Source of the DNA: Gnetum montanum
Taxonomy: Eukaryota > Streptophyta > Gnetopsida > Gnetales > Gnetaceae
Reading direction: 5' to 3'
Assembly (NCBI GenBank): GCA_015680685.1
Contig: MNCI01020980.1
Coordinates: 458,541 to 522,540, forward strand
Length of the DNA: 64,000 bases
Part shown: positions 11,690 through 22,074 of the stretch, in pieces
Numbering within the stretch: position 1 is the stretch's first letter
How the letters are laid out: each line of letters begins with the position of its first letter
Made by a program: the position numbers and the translations under genes
Notes under the pieces: model-generated
What the model saw: the letters and a program-made list of their open reading frames with translations, nothing else
The model's database searches: none
What the model was told of the DNA's origin: nothing

Positions 11690-12265
11690 AGCATGGCAAC
11701 AATCATCCGCTACGATGCTAAACTGGAAACATTCATTTGCTACGACGCTAAACTGGCAACATTCATCCGCTACGACACTAAACTGGCAACAATCATCCAC
11801 TACGACGTAAAACTAGCATTCTCTTCACGTGTCTGCCACAATGCTAAACTGGTAACAATCGTCTGCCACGATGTAAAACTAGCAAGTTGCAACCGTCCAC
11901 TACGACGTAAAACTAGCAATGTTGTACAGGTCCACCAAGACATAAAACTGGCATTTCCTGCACACGTCCACCACAATGCTAAACTGGCACCGGCTGTCCG
12001 CCAAGACATAAAACTGACACAGGTAAGTATCCGTTTGCTGAGATGTGAAACTAGCACAGATTTGTCCCTGGGTCACGACATGAAACTGACATCCACAGCA
12101 CGGTCTGCTGAGATCATAAATCAGTTCTACCACCATCTGCTACGATGTAAAACTAGCACTTTTCAGTTCGCCTAGACTTTAAACTGGGACCATGGTCTGT
12201 TGGGACTTAAAACCAGCAACGATAGTCTACCAGGACTTAAAACTGGGACTTACAGACTACCACCA
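11690..12265 (+). repeat. 3'UTR array of the TTAAACTAG-type motif, element A
   Basis: About 17 degenerate units of 24-39 bp with the core CYACGACNTAAAACTRGCA. An open frame (11678-12175) runs through the array and gives a repetitive peptide with D-x-K-L-A at each unit. The array starts about 25 bp after the integrase stop. Similar arrays lie at the same position in B (20620-21065), D (36960-37290) and E (62370-62740). Hypervariable 3'UTR tandem repeats are known for Tat-type plant elements. Confidence 0.9.
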
Positions 12266-13394
12266 TGAAAATCAAGCGAGCGTAATCATCTCTGTGCGGC
12301 TGCAAAACAAATGAGGTGGGATGTTGGGACAGTTCCAACATCCCCACCTCACAGGCATTCTACTAATTCCTTGGATGTGCTGAAAGGCATACTACTGACC
12401 CCTTGAAGATGCCGTCATTGCACCCATTTCAGCAGTGGCACCTCTGAGAGGTTAGTTTTGCCGTTTGGAGCCCCAAAGGAGTTCTCATCAACTACAACCT
12501 TGGGGATCTCCGCTCATAATCACTATCAGACTCTAGCTTCATAGATTGACCTAGCTGGTTCTTTGCATAACTGGTCAGGTGCGATGAGTCTGATGTTCTT
12601 TGGTGGTGATATGCTGGGCCGAACATCAACATTGAAGACCCTGGCCTTTGGCTATGGTTCCTCATCCATGGTCCACTCACTCTATCTTGCCTCAAATGGT
12701 ACTTATTTCAACAACCTCTCCGGTGATTTGACCGAGCAATGTTGTCCTCTATTTTCTCCTTTGGTTGCAGGTTACTTGCTACGAGGATGTCGTTCAAAGG
12801 TGCGTTCATCTGAGCGGTGAAATACAAATAGAGTTCTAAGATGGCCGCTTAAGTTAGCCTGTCCACTCAGAAGTGCGTCCCTGTTTTTCCTCATAATCCT
12901 ACCTCTAGCCCTTATTACCCTCCTTAACTATCCCATCTGTTTTCCCTTATGCAATATGTAAATACGCAGCGTACGCTTTCCGCATCTGCATTACAATCAA
13001 GTCCATGAACCGGCGTAACGCAACTCGCCTAGTGGACGCAAAAAAAAAGGGAGTGGGATCGGAAAAATGGATGAAACACAACTCATCCAGGCCATGCAGA
13101 TGCAACGCAATTCGTCTATGCAACCGCCCTCATCTACGATATGACGACATAACTCCATACAAACACAATCGCAGGAGAAAGCCTCATTACTTATGCATGA
13201 AAAAACTATACTCCCTCATTTGAGTCTTCCCCGAACCTCATTTGAGTCTTCCCTGAACCTCTTTCCTCTTACCTCTGTAAGAATCCCCTCCCGTACTGTT
13301 TTATCTTCCATTTCCCTCATTTCTACACTTCTACATTGACAGGGCAACACTTGAGTAACCATTGATGAACGCTGTTGGTACTTTTACCAATCCG
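12266..13394 (+). other. Distal 3' untranslated region of element A
   Basis: About 1.1 kb with no recognisable protein. It is homologous to the same region in E (minus strand, about 62290-61230) and B (21066-22010). The clearest shared block is near 12359-12410, around CTACTAATTCCTTGGATG. The open frame 12563-12820 has no recognisable similarity and is probably chance. The region contains a strong hairpin at 12313-12350. Confidence 0.6.
12313..12350 (+). other. Hairpin: 15-bp stem with one extra base
   Basis: The left arm GAGGTGGGATGTTGG (12313-12327) pairs with CCAACATCCCCACCTC (12335-12350), leaving one unpaired C and a 7-base loop. It lies between the repeat array and the purine tract. 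B and E lack a comparable stem at the aligned place, so it may be a private feature of this copy. Confidence 0.85.
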
Positions 13395-13459
13395 GTGTTT
13401 CGTATTCTTTGTTGGCGTCTTTTGGGCAAACCCTCTCAATGTCAACAAAGAGGGGCCAT
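13395..13459 (+). promoter_or_regulatory. Polypurine tract within an inverted repeat (A)
   Basis: The tract CAAAGAGGGGCCAT directly precedes the LTR start TGAAACACC and would prime plus-strand DNA synthesis. It is part of the right arm of an inverted repeat: TTCTTTGTTGGCGT on the left and ATGTCAACAAAGA on the right, with outer GGTGTTT and AAACACC also pairing. The same arrangement is seen at B (about 22005-22083), D (35771-35850) and E (61129-61190). Confidence 0.75.
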
Positions 13460-15041
13460 TGAAACACCATGGAAATTGTGAATCGGCTTAAGGCAAAGAT
13501 TCACGATTCCGGCGAAAGTTTGCGACAGAAATCCAGAAGACAGAATGAAGCAAAGAGGCACGCAGCATCAAATCTCCAAGTTTCTTACAAATTTTGACCT
13601 TACTTTGTTTTCTTTCTTTACGTTGTATTATGCAACATAGCATAGTGTCGCTCAGTGTAACTCTGCTTAACATAGCCCGATATCAGAAATTAACTTACTT
13701 TGGCAAATTTGATGAAGCTTAAGGAACTAAGACTTGTCGCATATTCCACTAAGTCTTTTGTTTAGGGCTGAGTTTACACTCTGTTATGCAGGGCAGTGTA
13801 ATGAGCTTTGAGAAAGTCAAAGTCAGAGTCCAAAGAAGCGCAGCGGATTGATTTCTTCTTTTTCGCAGATTGGTCACTTTACACTTATTATGCTACGTAG
13901 CGTAAACAAGCGTAATTTATTGTAAAGTTGACCATTTTTATGCTCTATTACACTTTGCAGCGTAAAAGAGCGTAAAACAACTTGAATCAACTACTTCCAT
14001 GCTCTATTACACTTTTCCACGCGACGTAGCGTAAACGAGCGTAACACAACCTAAAGCTAGCTAAAGCAGTACCAGATACGCACCTGCCATCCACATGCAC
14101 AATACGCTCATGAAACGGCTTCAGCAGAAGTGGTCGACAGTGTACTTTGCCCCCTTTCCCAAAAACGTGATGCGACATGACTAGTTTCAACATAAAGTTT
14201 ACCAAGTCAATGGTATTTTGAAGGTTTGAGACACATGTCATCAGGGCCGTGCCTTCTCCACGTACTACTGAACCTATAAATACTCCAGTTGGCGAAGGGA
14301 TTGGGATGATCATCTTGGGCTTTTTTGGCAACTATCACCTTTTGAGCAGAGACAGAAGACATTTGCTTGAGCATTGGCAGCAGGAGCGATCAGTCCTTTA
14401 GCAAAAATACAGTTCTCTCCATTGCCGATCATTGGCAGTTTTGAGCAGAGACTATCGAAGGCAAAGGGAGCAGATCAGAGATCGAGAGATCGTCTGGTGC
14501 GGTCGGCAAGATCTATTGATCAGAAATAGTTGATCGATAGACATCCAGGCTTGACCTTCCTTGCATCCCATCTTTGGCTTACGAGGTAGACCAAGCTTCA
14601 TTCTGTACTCCTTGTTGAACAGTTTTCTTATTATTTTGTGTATGCTTCGCACAAGATAAGCGGAGTTTGCCATTGGAACTTTATATACAATATTCTCAGT
14701 CTTCAAGTCAAAACATAGATCTTGGAATTACGCATCCTTCTTAAATCTGATCCTCCTTGTCGTGTTGACATCATCGTTATTTCAATTTATTTACATTGTT
14801 TTCTACTCCTTTTTTGATTCATCGAATCAATTTGTTTCGCAGGATATCTATATAACATGTGTATTATCGCAAATATTTGTCAATTTACTAATTGAGTAAG
14901 TCCCTGTCTGATCGACAAGACCGTTTAGGGCACCGCAGATTCGTTTTCTCCAGCACGGCCCTCACGCAGATCCATGGTTAAGACTGTGTACACGGATTTT
15001 CATTTGGTATTTTCCAGCGACTGACGTTTTCCATCGTTACA
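13460..15041 (+). repeat. LTR shared by elements A and B
   Basis: 1,582 bp, from TGAAACACC to TTACA. It follows A's purine tract and precedes a primer-binding-site-like sequence, so it serves as 3' LTR of A and 5' LTR of B. A TATA box lies at 14275-14282. The U3 part (13610-14055) has repeated palindromic words such as TACGTAGCGTAA and AAGCGTAA. The 3' part shares a block near 14898 (AAGTCCCTGTCTGATCGAC) with the LTRs of B (about 23530) and E (about 59885). Confidence 0.85.
14275..14282 (+). promoter_or_regulatory. TATA box of the A/B LTR
   Basis: TATAAATA in the context CCTATAAATACTCCAG. The same box occurs in every LTR of the window in the matching orientation, so it probably sets the start of the element transcript about 30 bases downstream. 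Confidence 0.75.
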
Positions 15042-15060
15042 GTATTGGTGCGGGTAGGTG
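15042..15060 (+). promoter_or_regulatory. Primer-binding-site-like sequence of element B
   Basis: Three bases after the LTR end comes TTGGTGCGGGTAGGTG. It resembles the primer-binding sites of D (TTGGTGCTAGAAGGAGG) and C (TTGGCACTAGAAGGAGG). A tRNA 3' end ending in CCA would pair with it; I cannot name the tRNA safely. Confidence 0.6.
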
Positions 15061-15099
15061 TGGTATTCACCCCCACATTGACCAATCACACTCGCCCGC

Positions 15100-16387
15100 A
15101 GGTTCTTAGCAGAAGAAAACTCCTATAGGGCTATCTGTGTTGTAGCCAATAGACCCAGTAGGTCGTGAAACCCATCCTTGTTGATGAAGAACCTAGTAAC
15201 AAATGCATATTGTTAGCATTTGGCCAATTTGGCTAGTGTCGCACAAACATAGTGAAACAAGACTGCAAAACTCACTTGCCAACATAGTAGATAGTTCCTT
15301 GAGGGTTCTGGAAGCACGTCGCCATATAATGTTCGAGGAATAATGTGTTGTAGCGGTGGTAGCAGCTGTACTCAGGCATGTACCAGATCCAAGCCAAATG
15401 CCTTAACCCTGTTGGGTGCTAACTGGATCCTTCTCCCTTCCTGCTCATGATTGCCTCGTCGATCAGAAACCTTAGAATGCCTCGACTTGCCCCAGGAAAT
15501 ATGGCTTTTGTTATACAGACTGCCTCCTCCTCTAGGGATGATCAAACGATCACACTGAAGTGGTCAAGGAGGAATTGTAAGAAGCCCTATGCCCCTTTCT
15601 TGAACTAGACTCCCTGCTCTTCCACATGTATTTGGGGAGGAGGAGCATTGGCCACAGATTTGCTCACATGACACAGGACCCCTCTAATTTCCACGACAAT
15701 CAACATTGGCCTTAGCCCCATTCTGCACAACACAAGCAATAAGTGTTAGCATCATGTCTAAGTGAAATACACATGCAATGTAGAAACACTTAGTAGTCCA
15801 TGCATATAGTGTAGCATAGCCCTCTTCCCACATGTAGCATAGTAAGAACGTGAAAGTGGTAGCGTAGCAAAAAAATAGCCTAGCATAGCAATGGAGCAAT
15901 TAACCCTAACAGGGAAATTAACAATATGCCCCAACAAAACACGTGTTGCACTCTCACATCACGCATGGTCCAACCCTCTCAAGGGTTCTACGTCACACCA
16001 TTTAAAGATCAAGTAACTTAAGCTACACGAACCCCCGCGGTTATGACAACCATGATGGTGGCAGTTTAAGCGACCTTGCATGCAATGATGGCGTAATGTT
16101 TATGCACTCGCAGTGGCCAAGACGGCAACAACAGCGAGGCAAAGGCCAAAACAACGCGATGACAGAAAATAAAGATGGCTAAAATGAGGGTGCAAAATGA
16201 AAGTAGAGAACAACAGAAACAAAAAACGATAACAGAATCATGAAAAAAAAGGAAGCATAGTAACCTACCAGGTCAATGGTGTGTCCTTCTGTGCCACAAA
16301 ACGTGCTTGTGTCATGCACCCTATGGTTTGCTTCACCTCCTCGACCTTTGAAAGTGCCAAATTCGTGCATTCCTTCTTCGGAGCCAT
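15100..16387 (-). pseudogene. Opposite-strand gene of element B (5' exons only)
   Basis: Same unknown gene as in A and D. Exon 1 is 16269-16387: 119 nt as in A, starting MAPKKECTNLALSKVEEV, donor GTAGGT. Exon 2 starts at 15722 after TGTGCAG and reads MGLRPMLIVVEIRGVLC, later GLRHLAWIWYMPEYSCYH, then FQNPQGTIYYVGK before donor GTGAGT near 15274. Exon 3 starts near 15192 with FFINKDGFHDLLGL. It then breaks off at the deletion joint beside the primer-binding site. Stops near 15640, 15600, 15550 and 15420 show decay. Nothing downstream of exon 3 remains. Confidence 0.8.
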
Positions 16388-16690
16388 TGTCCTGCTCATA
16401 GATTTCTCCTTGTCGCTATGCAGAAAATCGCCTTGCTCATTGTTAGCACAATCGGTCTAGAATTGCCTTGTACTTCGAGTATGGGCTCTGTGCTCTTACA
16501 GTGAGAATGATGAGCTTACCAAGGTTTAATCCCTATTTATGGCTGTAATGGTAAAAAATGGAAACTTGTTGCTCTCTCTCTTTGTTTAATGCGGAGTGCG
16601 CATGCTCGCCACGACATCATGGCATTGTTAGCATAAAAACCTTAACACACTTCAAGCTAACTACTTGCTTTCATGAGAAACAAAAGAAAT
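16388..16690 (+). other. 5' flank of the opposite-strand gene in B
   Basis: About 300 bases with no coding seen. It lies upstream of the gene's ATG on the minus strand and would hold its promoter if it has one. I see no convincing TATA box. Confidence 0.4.
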
Positions 16691-17030
16691 ATATTTTTGA
16701 TTATCTCAGTCCAAAAATACCTTAAACTAGCAATCATAGCATAGTTGCACTCTTATCAGTCTGAAAAGGCCTTAAACTAGCAAACCCCAGCAAAATTTCA
16801 ACTTCCACGGTCCAAAAAGGACCTTAAAATAGCATGTTTCGATCTGTTATATGTTTGCAGTCTACAATGACACTAAACTAACAATCTCACATTTTTGCAT
16901 TGGCAGTTTTACATTTTCTCCTTAGCAGTTTCACATTCTCATGTTGACAATTTGCATTTTGCCAATTAGTAGCTCTGCATCTCCATGTCATAATGGTCTA
17001 CCAAGACTTTAAACTAGAAAAATTATAACC
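16691..17030 (+). repeat. Dispersed TTAAACTAG motif, RT side of the spacer (element B)
   Basis: Units near 16713-16733, 16758-16782, 16809-16834, 16862-16885 and 17005-17020. The best are GGTCCAAAAAGGACC then TTAAAATAGCA, and GGCC then TTAAACTAGCA. It is the same motif as in A at 7967 and D at 40890-40960, and in the same place between the opposite-strand gene and RT. Confidence 0.75.
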
Positions 17031-17140
17031 TTTACATCATACATCTTGTCATTGCTTTGCAAGTTTTCACTATACACGATTACTACCAACAGGTGCCTCT
17101 TAACCAGGCTTTTGTTTGGTTTTGATAGGTTAATTGGAAA

Positions 17141-18786
17141 ATGGAAATCCATCACAATCTCTCCATGCCTTTAGCCCTAGTAGGTCCACATGGTAAGCTC
17201 GTGAGACAACTAAACCCAGACCTGATCGATTGGGGGTCAACCACAGTTAGCACCATAGCAACCTTAGAAACATCCCCAGACTGGCCCAAGCATCTAGTCC
17301 AAACCCTAAATTTGGAGGTTGGGGATGTGATTGAGGACCCTCTCATTCAGACACCTATGACCACATCCAAGGGAGAAGTGAAAACATTAAAGCTTAGCTC
17401 CCTTCTAGATGCAAAGACTCACAAAAACGTAGCCAAGATTCTGCAAGACAACGTCAAAGTCTTCGCATGGTCGTACAATGACATGCTAGGTTTAGATCTG
17501 AGGCTGATATAACACAACATCGTTCTAGACCTGCGCATGAAGGCAGTCAAGCAGAAGGCTCGTAAAGTCAAACCAGAAATTTCACTAGCCGTAAGGGATA
17601 AAATCAACAAGCTATACCAAGTTGGTTTCATCTGTGCAGTTGACTATTCAGAATGGGTGTCCAACATCGTCATGGTTTCTAAGAAAATGGGAGGAATATG
17701 AATCTTCATAGACTTTTGGGATCTCAATAAGGCAACGATCAAAGACGACTTCGCACTTCCAAGCATCGATCAACTCATCGACACTACAGCTGGTCATGCT
17801 CTGTTATCCTTCATGGATGGCTTTTCTGGCTACAACCAAGTTCGCATCAACCTCGAGCATCAGTTGAAAACAACCTTCATGATCCCATGGGGTACCTTCT
17901 ATTACACCATGATGCCGTTTGGGCTCAAGAACGCTGAAGCAACCTTCCAGCGAGCCGTGACCTACATCTTTAGTGACTACATCCTAGAAATGTTAAATAA
18001 CTACATGGATGATATAGCAGTCAAGTCCAAGGAGGTAGTTGATCATCCACGATATCTAGGGGTAGTCCTTAAATGTTGTCAAATGCATGATCTATGCCTT
18101 AATCCTAAGAAGTATGTCTTCGGTGTGAAAATCGAACACATGTTAGAATTCGTAGTATCGAAGGACGAAATACAGGTGGACCTTGACAAAGTCAAGGCCA
18201 TTGTAAACCTGACACCTCCTACAAACCTTAAGGAGTTATGTGGCTTGCAAGGTAGGGTACAGCTCATCTGAAGATTTATAACAAAGTTGATTGACAAGTT
18301 ACATCCCATGAAACATCTTCTAAAGAAAGGGGTTGACTTCAAGTGGACAACCCAGTGTCAACAAGCCTTCGACGACTTGAAGGAGGAGCTTTCGCACCTC
18401 CCAACGGTGCATACGCCACAAAGGGATAAGCCTTTCTTCATCTACCTCGCCACCTCCGACACATCTATCGCAACACTATTATGTTAGAAACGAGATGAAG
18501 AATCTAAAATACCCATGTATTACCTGAGTCATGCATTGACAACGTACGAGGTGAAATACAACGAAGTAGAGAGGCAACCTTGCATTACTATTTGTGTAAA
18601 AGAAATGGAGATACTATCTATTTCGCAGTGTAGTCAACATCATTTTCAAAAGCAACATACTCTGGGCTATCACTAACAACCTGTATGAAAGCAGCAGGAT
18701 AGCTCGGTGGAAAGCAATAACTCCAGAGTTCAACCTACACTATGTAAGCCAGTCGTCAACTAAGGGTTAAGCCATAGCAACATAAC
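17141..18786 (+). pseudogene. pol: Reverse transcriptase and RNase H of element B
   Basis: Homologous to the RT of A. The start ATG 17141 follows GTTAATTGGAAA, which matches the context in A. Blocks are FAWSYNDMLGLDLRLI, LLSFMDGFSGYNQVRI, YTMMPFGLKNAEATFQRA and the catalytic YMDDIAVKS, so the RT active site is intact. Stops interrupt at 17510, 17699, 18270 and 18485-18487. The RNase H (18250-18786) again lacks the first Asp (IYLATSDTSIATLLC). Two compensating frameshifts lie near 18590 and 18640. Confidence 0.9.
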
Positions 18787-18788
18787 TT

Positions 18789-19310
18789 ATGGTCTTACTC
18801 GTCAACGACCACGCAACCATAGATCCTGAATTCCTAGAAGAACATGTTGACACTTTCAACATCGTTCCATCGCACCTAGATGCTACTTCACACTTCAACG
18901 ATGCCTCAACCTCACGAGGAGGTAGTGCAGGTGCCATCATTACATTTCCCTCTGGGGAAATGCACCCGTTTGCTTATCATTTTGCGTTCCCTTATGCCAA
19001 AAATGTGGCAGAGTATGAGAGGCTACTTAGAGGTCTCTTAGCTGCCCAAGCACTATGCGTACAACACTTGGTAATCCGTGGTGATTTGCAACTAGTTGTG
19101 AATCAAATCACTGAGGTCTATGCTTGTAAAGCTACGCACCTGCAATCCTACTGTGACCTTGCGAAAGGCATACTTAAGCAATTTGCAACCATAGATGTGC
19201 AACATGTGCCACACAACGAGAACACCATGGCAGATGTCTTAGCCACCCTTACATTAAACATTCTATCACATTCGTTCATAAGTATTAGGATTTTTTAATG
19301 CACTGAGCCT
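18789..19310 (+). pseudogene. aRNH of element B
   Basis: Second RNase H as in A. The first block is changed to SHFNDASTSRGGSAG, with Asn-Asp where A has Asp-Gly. The other blocks are kept: AEYERLLRGLL, IRGDLQLVVNQI and ENTMADVLATL. A single stop (19296-19298) separates it from the integrase, which is in the same frame. Confidence 0.88.
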
Positions 19311-20603
19311 ATCACTCAGGCAGGACACATGGCCTCTATCAGTGTTGCAGATACCCAGGAATGGTACACTAACATTAAAGCCTACTTGCAACACGATGAA
19401 CCTTTACGTGGATTGACATCTGCTCATAGAGATGCGATCTGAAAGCGTGCCCGACAATATACACTCATGGGGAATGATGTCCTTTGCCGACGCTCCTATG
19501 ATAGGATATTGCTAACATGCGTGGGTGGGGAGCAGGCACAGAAGGTAGTTAATAAAGTACATGAAGGGCTGTGCTGTGGACACATAACACCTAGGGCTAT
19601 GGTTGTGAAAATCAAATGCTTAGGGTACTATTGGCCCCACATGGAGCATGACTACCTGTCGAAAGTCAAGACGTGTGACACATGCCAGAGATACACAAAT
19701 CTCATACACGTCTCACCTATGGACCTACATCCAACAAAAATCACGTGTCCTTTCCAACGATGGGGACTAGACCTCATAGAACCTATCACGCCTAAGTCCT
19801 CCGCAGGGCATAGGTTCATTATCATTGCCATCAAGTATTTTACTAAGTGGATGGAAGCCATTCCCCTAAGGAAAACGGCATCCCAAAAAATCTTCCATTT
19901 CATCCTAGATAACATTGTGACAAGGTTTGGACTTCCAATGACTATTGTGACCAACAATGAGCCACAATTCAGTAGTATAGAAACCTGAATGTTTTGTAGC
20001 AACCTAGACATCAAGCAATCATTCTTCTCCCTGTACTACTCGTAGGCGAATGGACAGGTAGAGGCTACAAATAAGTCCATCATCAACTTGTTGAAGCGGA
20101 TGCTTGGCAACAATAAGAGGTGGTGGTACAAGCAAATCCCCTATGTTCTATGGGCCTACAGAATGACATGCAGAACCATGACAAGTAAGACTCCTTACAG
20201 CCTTGTTTATGGATTTGAAGCTATGTTGCCTCTTGAGTTGTAGGTATCATCACTCCAGATGATCCTCTTGGATGTCGTTAGCAAAGCCTAGAACAATGAG
20301 TCATGGACTATCGACCTCGACTCAATAGAGAAGGAGTGCGCGTAGATGCTAAGATGCATAGAGCACTACCAGAGCAAGCAACAACAAAAGCACCATGCAG
20401 ACCCACATCAATGGCTAGTACAGAAGGGAGATGTCATCCTCAAGGTTTTCCATGAGCATGTGAACAAATTATCAGCCAATTGAAAAGACCCTTACATGGT
20501 CACTAAAGCCTTCAGGAATGGAGCCTTCAAGCTGGCGGACATGGACAGCAATGAGTTTGTTAACCTGGTGAATCACTTGTATCTTAAGCCATACTATATC
20601 TAA
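19311..20603 (+). pseudogene. int: Integrase of element B
   Basis: HHCC part visible (VHEGLCCGHITPRA, KTCDTCQRY). The DDE core reads GLDLIEPITP, then VTNNEPQFSS where A and E have VTDNGPQFSS, then ANGQVEATNK. The second catalytic Asp is therefore Asn and the enzyme would be dead even without its stops (19441, 19986, 20044, 20241, 20290, 20343, 20482). It ends NHLYLKPYYI before TAA 20601-20603. Confidence 0.9.
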
Positions 20604-20619
20604 AGTATGGCAGCATTGA

Positions 20620-21065
20620 GCAACATCCATAATGACATTAAACTAGCAGCAACAAGCAACGTCTAGAATGACATTAAACTAGCAGCAACGAGTAGCATTC
20701 GCAATGATGTTAAACTAGTGACATCGAGCAACATCCGCAATGACTTTAAACTAGCAGCATCGAGCATCGTTTGTAATGACTTTAAACTAGCAGCATTGAG
20801 CAGTGTCCATAATGACATTAAACTAGCGGCATCGAGCATCGTCCGCTATGACAATAAATTGGCAACAACAAGAAGCAGCTTTTGCTACGACGTTAAACTG
20901 GTGGCAACCATCTACTACAACATAAAACTGGTATGTATGGTCTGTTGGGACCTTAAACCAACATTGCAGTCCACTGGGGTCCTAAACCCGCAGATGGTCT
21001 ACCAAGACCTTAAACTGGGTTTGCGTCACGTCCTTAGCATGCATCTACACCAAGTACACATAGAA
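20620..21065 (+). repeat. 3'UTR array of element B
   Basis: About 12 units of 27-36 bp with the core CAATGACNTTAAACTAGCA followed by RCATCGAGCA. An open frame (20718-21068) crosses it and gives the repeated peptide NDxKLAAS. The first units (20626-20830) are more uniform than the rest, as expected from recent local duplication. Confidence 0.88.
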
Positions 21066-22004
21066 TGAGCATGCACAGTGCCGATGTGGGGGTGGGACGT
21101 TGCAGCTCTAGAACATAGTTCACCATGCAGTGGGAACATGATCTAGAACACATGCAATGCCACCACCATTGGCATCATGCTGATCCTCCGGAGATGTCGT
21201 ATGACATCACATTGGCACATCAAACCTACTGCCGTCACAACCCATCACCCTGACGGTAGTTCCTTGGCCAGTGCTCTCCGCTGGAGTTCTAGCAATATTG
21301 TGGCCCAGCCACGATATTGTCATCCTCCAACCCCCTGCCAACACCTTGGCTCAAATGACGTTTAGCTATGTGGTAGCTGATCCCATAGCTGAACTAAGAA
21401 TGCATGCCTTTGACAAGGATTCTAGAGAATCCGCACGCATAGCAGCTCCCCACACCATCGACACTAGCTCCATCACAATGATGCTATCAAGGTTGCTACT
21501 GGCCTTCCTACTTTGGACACCATGCACCAACATGGGCATCCAAGAGCTTCAACAATGTCTACTACAAGCAAGACTTTCATCCTCGCTTCACATCATGGTT
21601 TTTTCGCTCTCCTTCGTGCTTACTGGGTGTGGCGGAAAGCATGTCCAAGCCACAACAGTAGGTGCTACGGCATCTCGAAGTGAGTGCCTCAACTAGCTTG
21701 ACTACTTCAGAGTGCAAATTCCATGACATGTGTAATGTAACTCGTCGCATGGAAAGCATATGTAGACAGGTTAAAACCCTTCACTAATGTAATGCAACTC
21801 ATCCTGCGAAGGAAACACTTGTCCTACATGAGGTCGAAGGTCAGAGTAAAGATGAAAACATGAACAAGTCCCTCATGAGCACTTCGACGAGGGACTTTAC
21901 TAAACCTCATCTTTGGCCTTTGCCTAGAAACTAATGCAACACTCGCAAGCGCAGCCAAGTGACGTCTTGACACCCATCGAGTAGCAATGTTAGCATCGTG
22001 CCTT
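21066..22004 (+). other. Distal 3' untranslated region of element B
   Basis: Homologous to A 12300-13390 and E 61230-62300 (for example around 21178-21200, CTGATCCTCCGGAGATGTCG). Frames 21271-21696 and 21824-22087 show no recognisable product. Nothing else is identified. Confidence 0.5.
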
Positions 22005-22074
22005 CCCTGGTGTTCTGTTTTCTTTATCAACATTTCTTGAGCCCATCCTCTAAACGTCGACAAAGAGGGGCCAA
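22005..22074 (+). promoter_or_regulatory. Polypurine tract within an inverted repeat (B)
   Basis: GACAAAGAGGGGCCAA precedes the LTR start TGAAACACC at 22075. The left arm TTCTTTATCAACATTT has decayed from the form seen in A, D and E, but still pairs partly with ACGTCGACAAAGAG. Confidence 0.7.

Larger units (their letters stand above)
1..15041 (+). mobile_element. Element A: Tat-lineage Ty3/gypsy LTR retrotransposon, 5' end outside window
   Basis: The order along + is gag, protease, a spacer with an opposite-strand gene, RT-RNase H, aRNH, integrase, a 3'UTR repeat array, a purine tract and an LTR. The aRNH between RNase H and integrase is the hallmark of the plant Tat lineage. No chromodomain follows the integrase. 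The 5' LTR and leader lie left of base 1. All coding parts carry stops and frameshifts, so the copy is dead. It shares its 3' LTR with element B, which follows directly. Together A and B seem to sit in element C, because C sequence begins at 23672, just after B's last LTR. Confidence 0.9.

Noticed and set aside
12322-15041. A 2.7-kb LTR for element A starting at TGTTGGGACAG
   Set aside because: I first took this as the LTR start. The target duplication of D and the purine tract before TGAAACACC show that the LTR starts at 13460.
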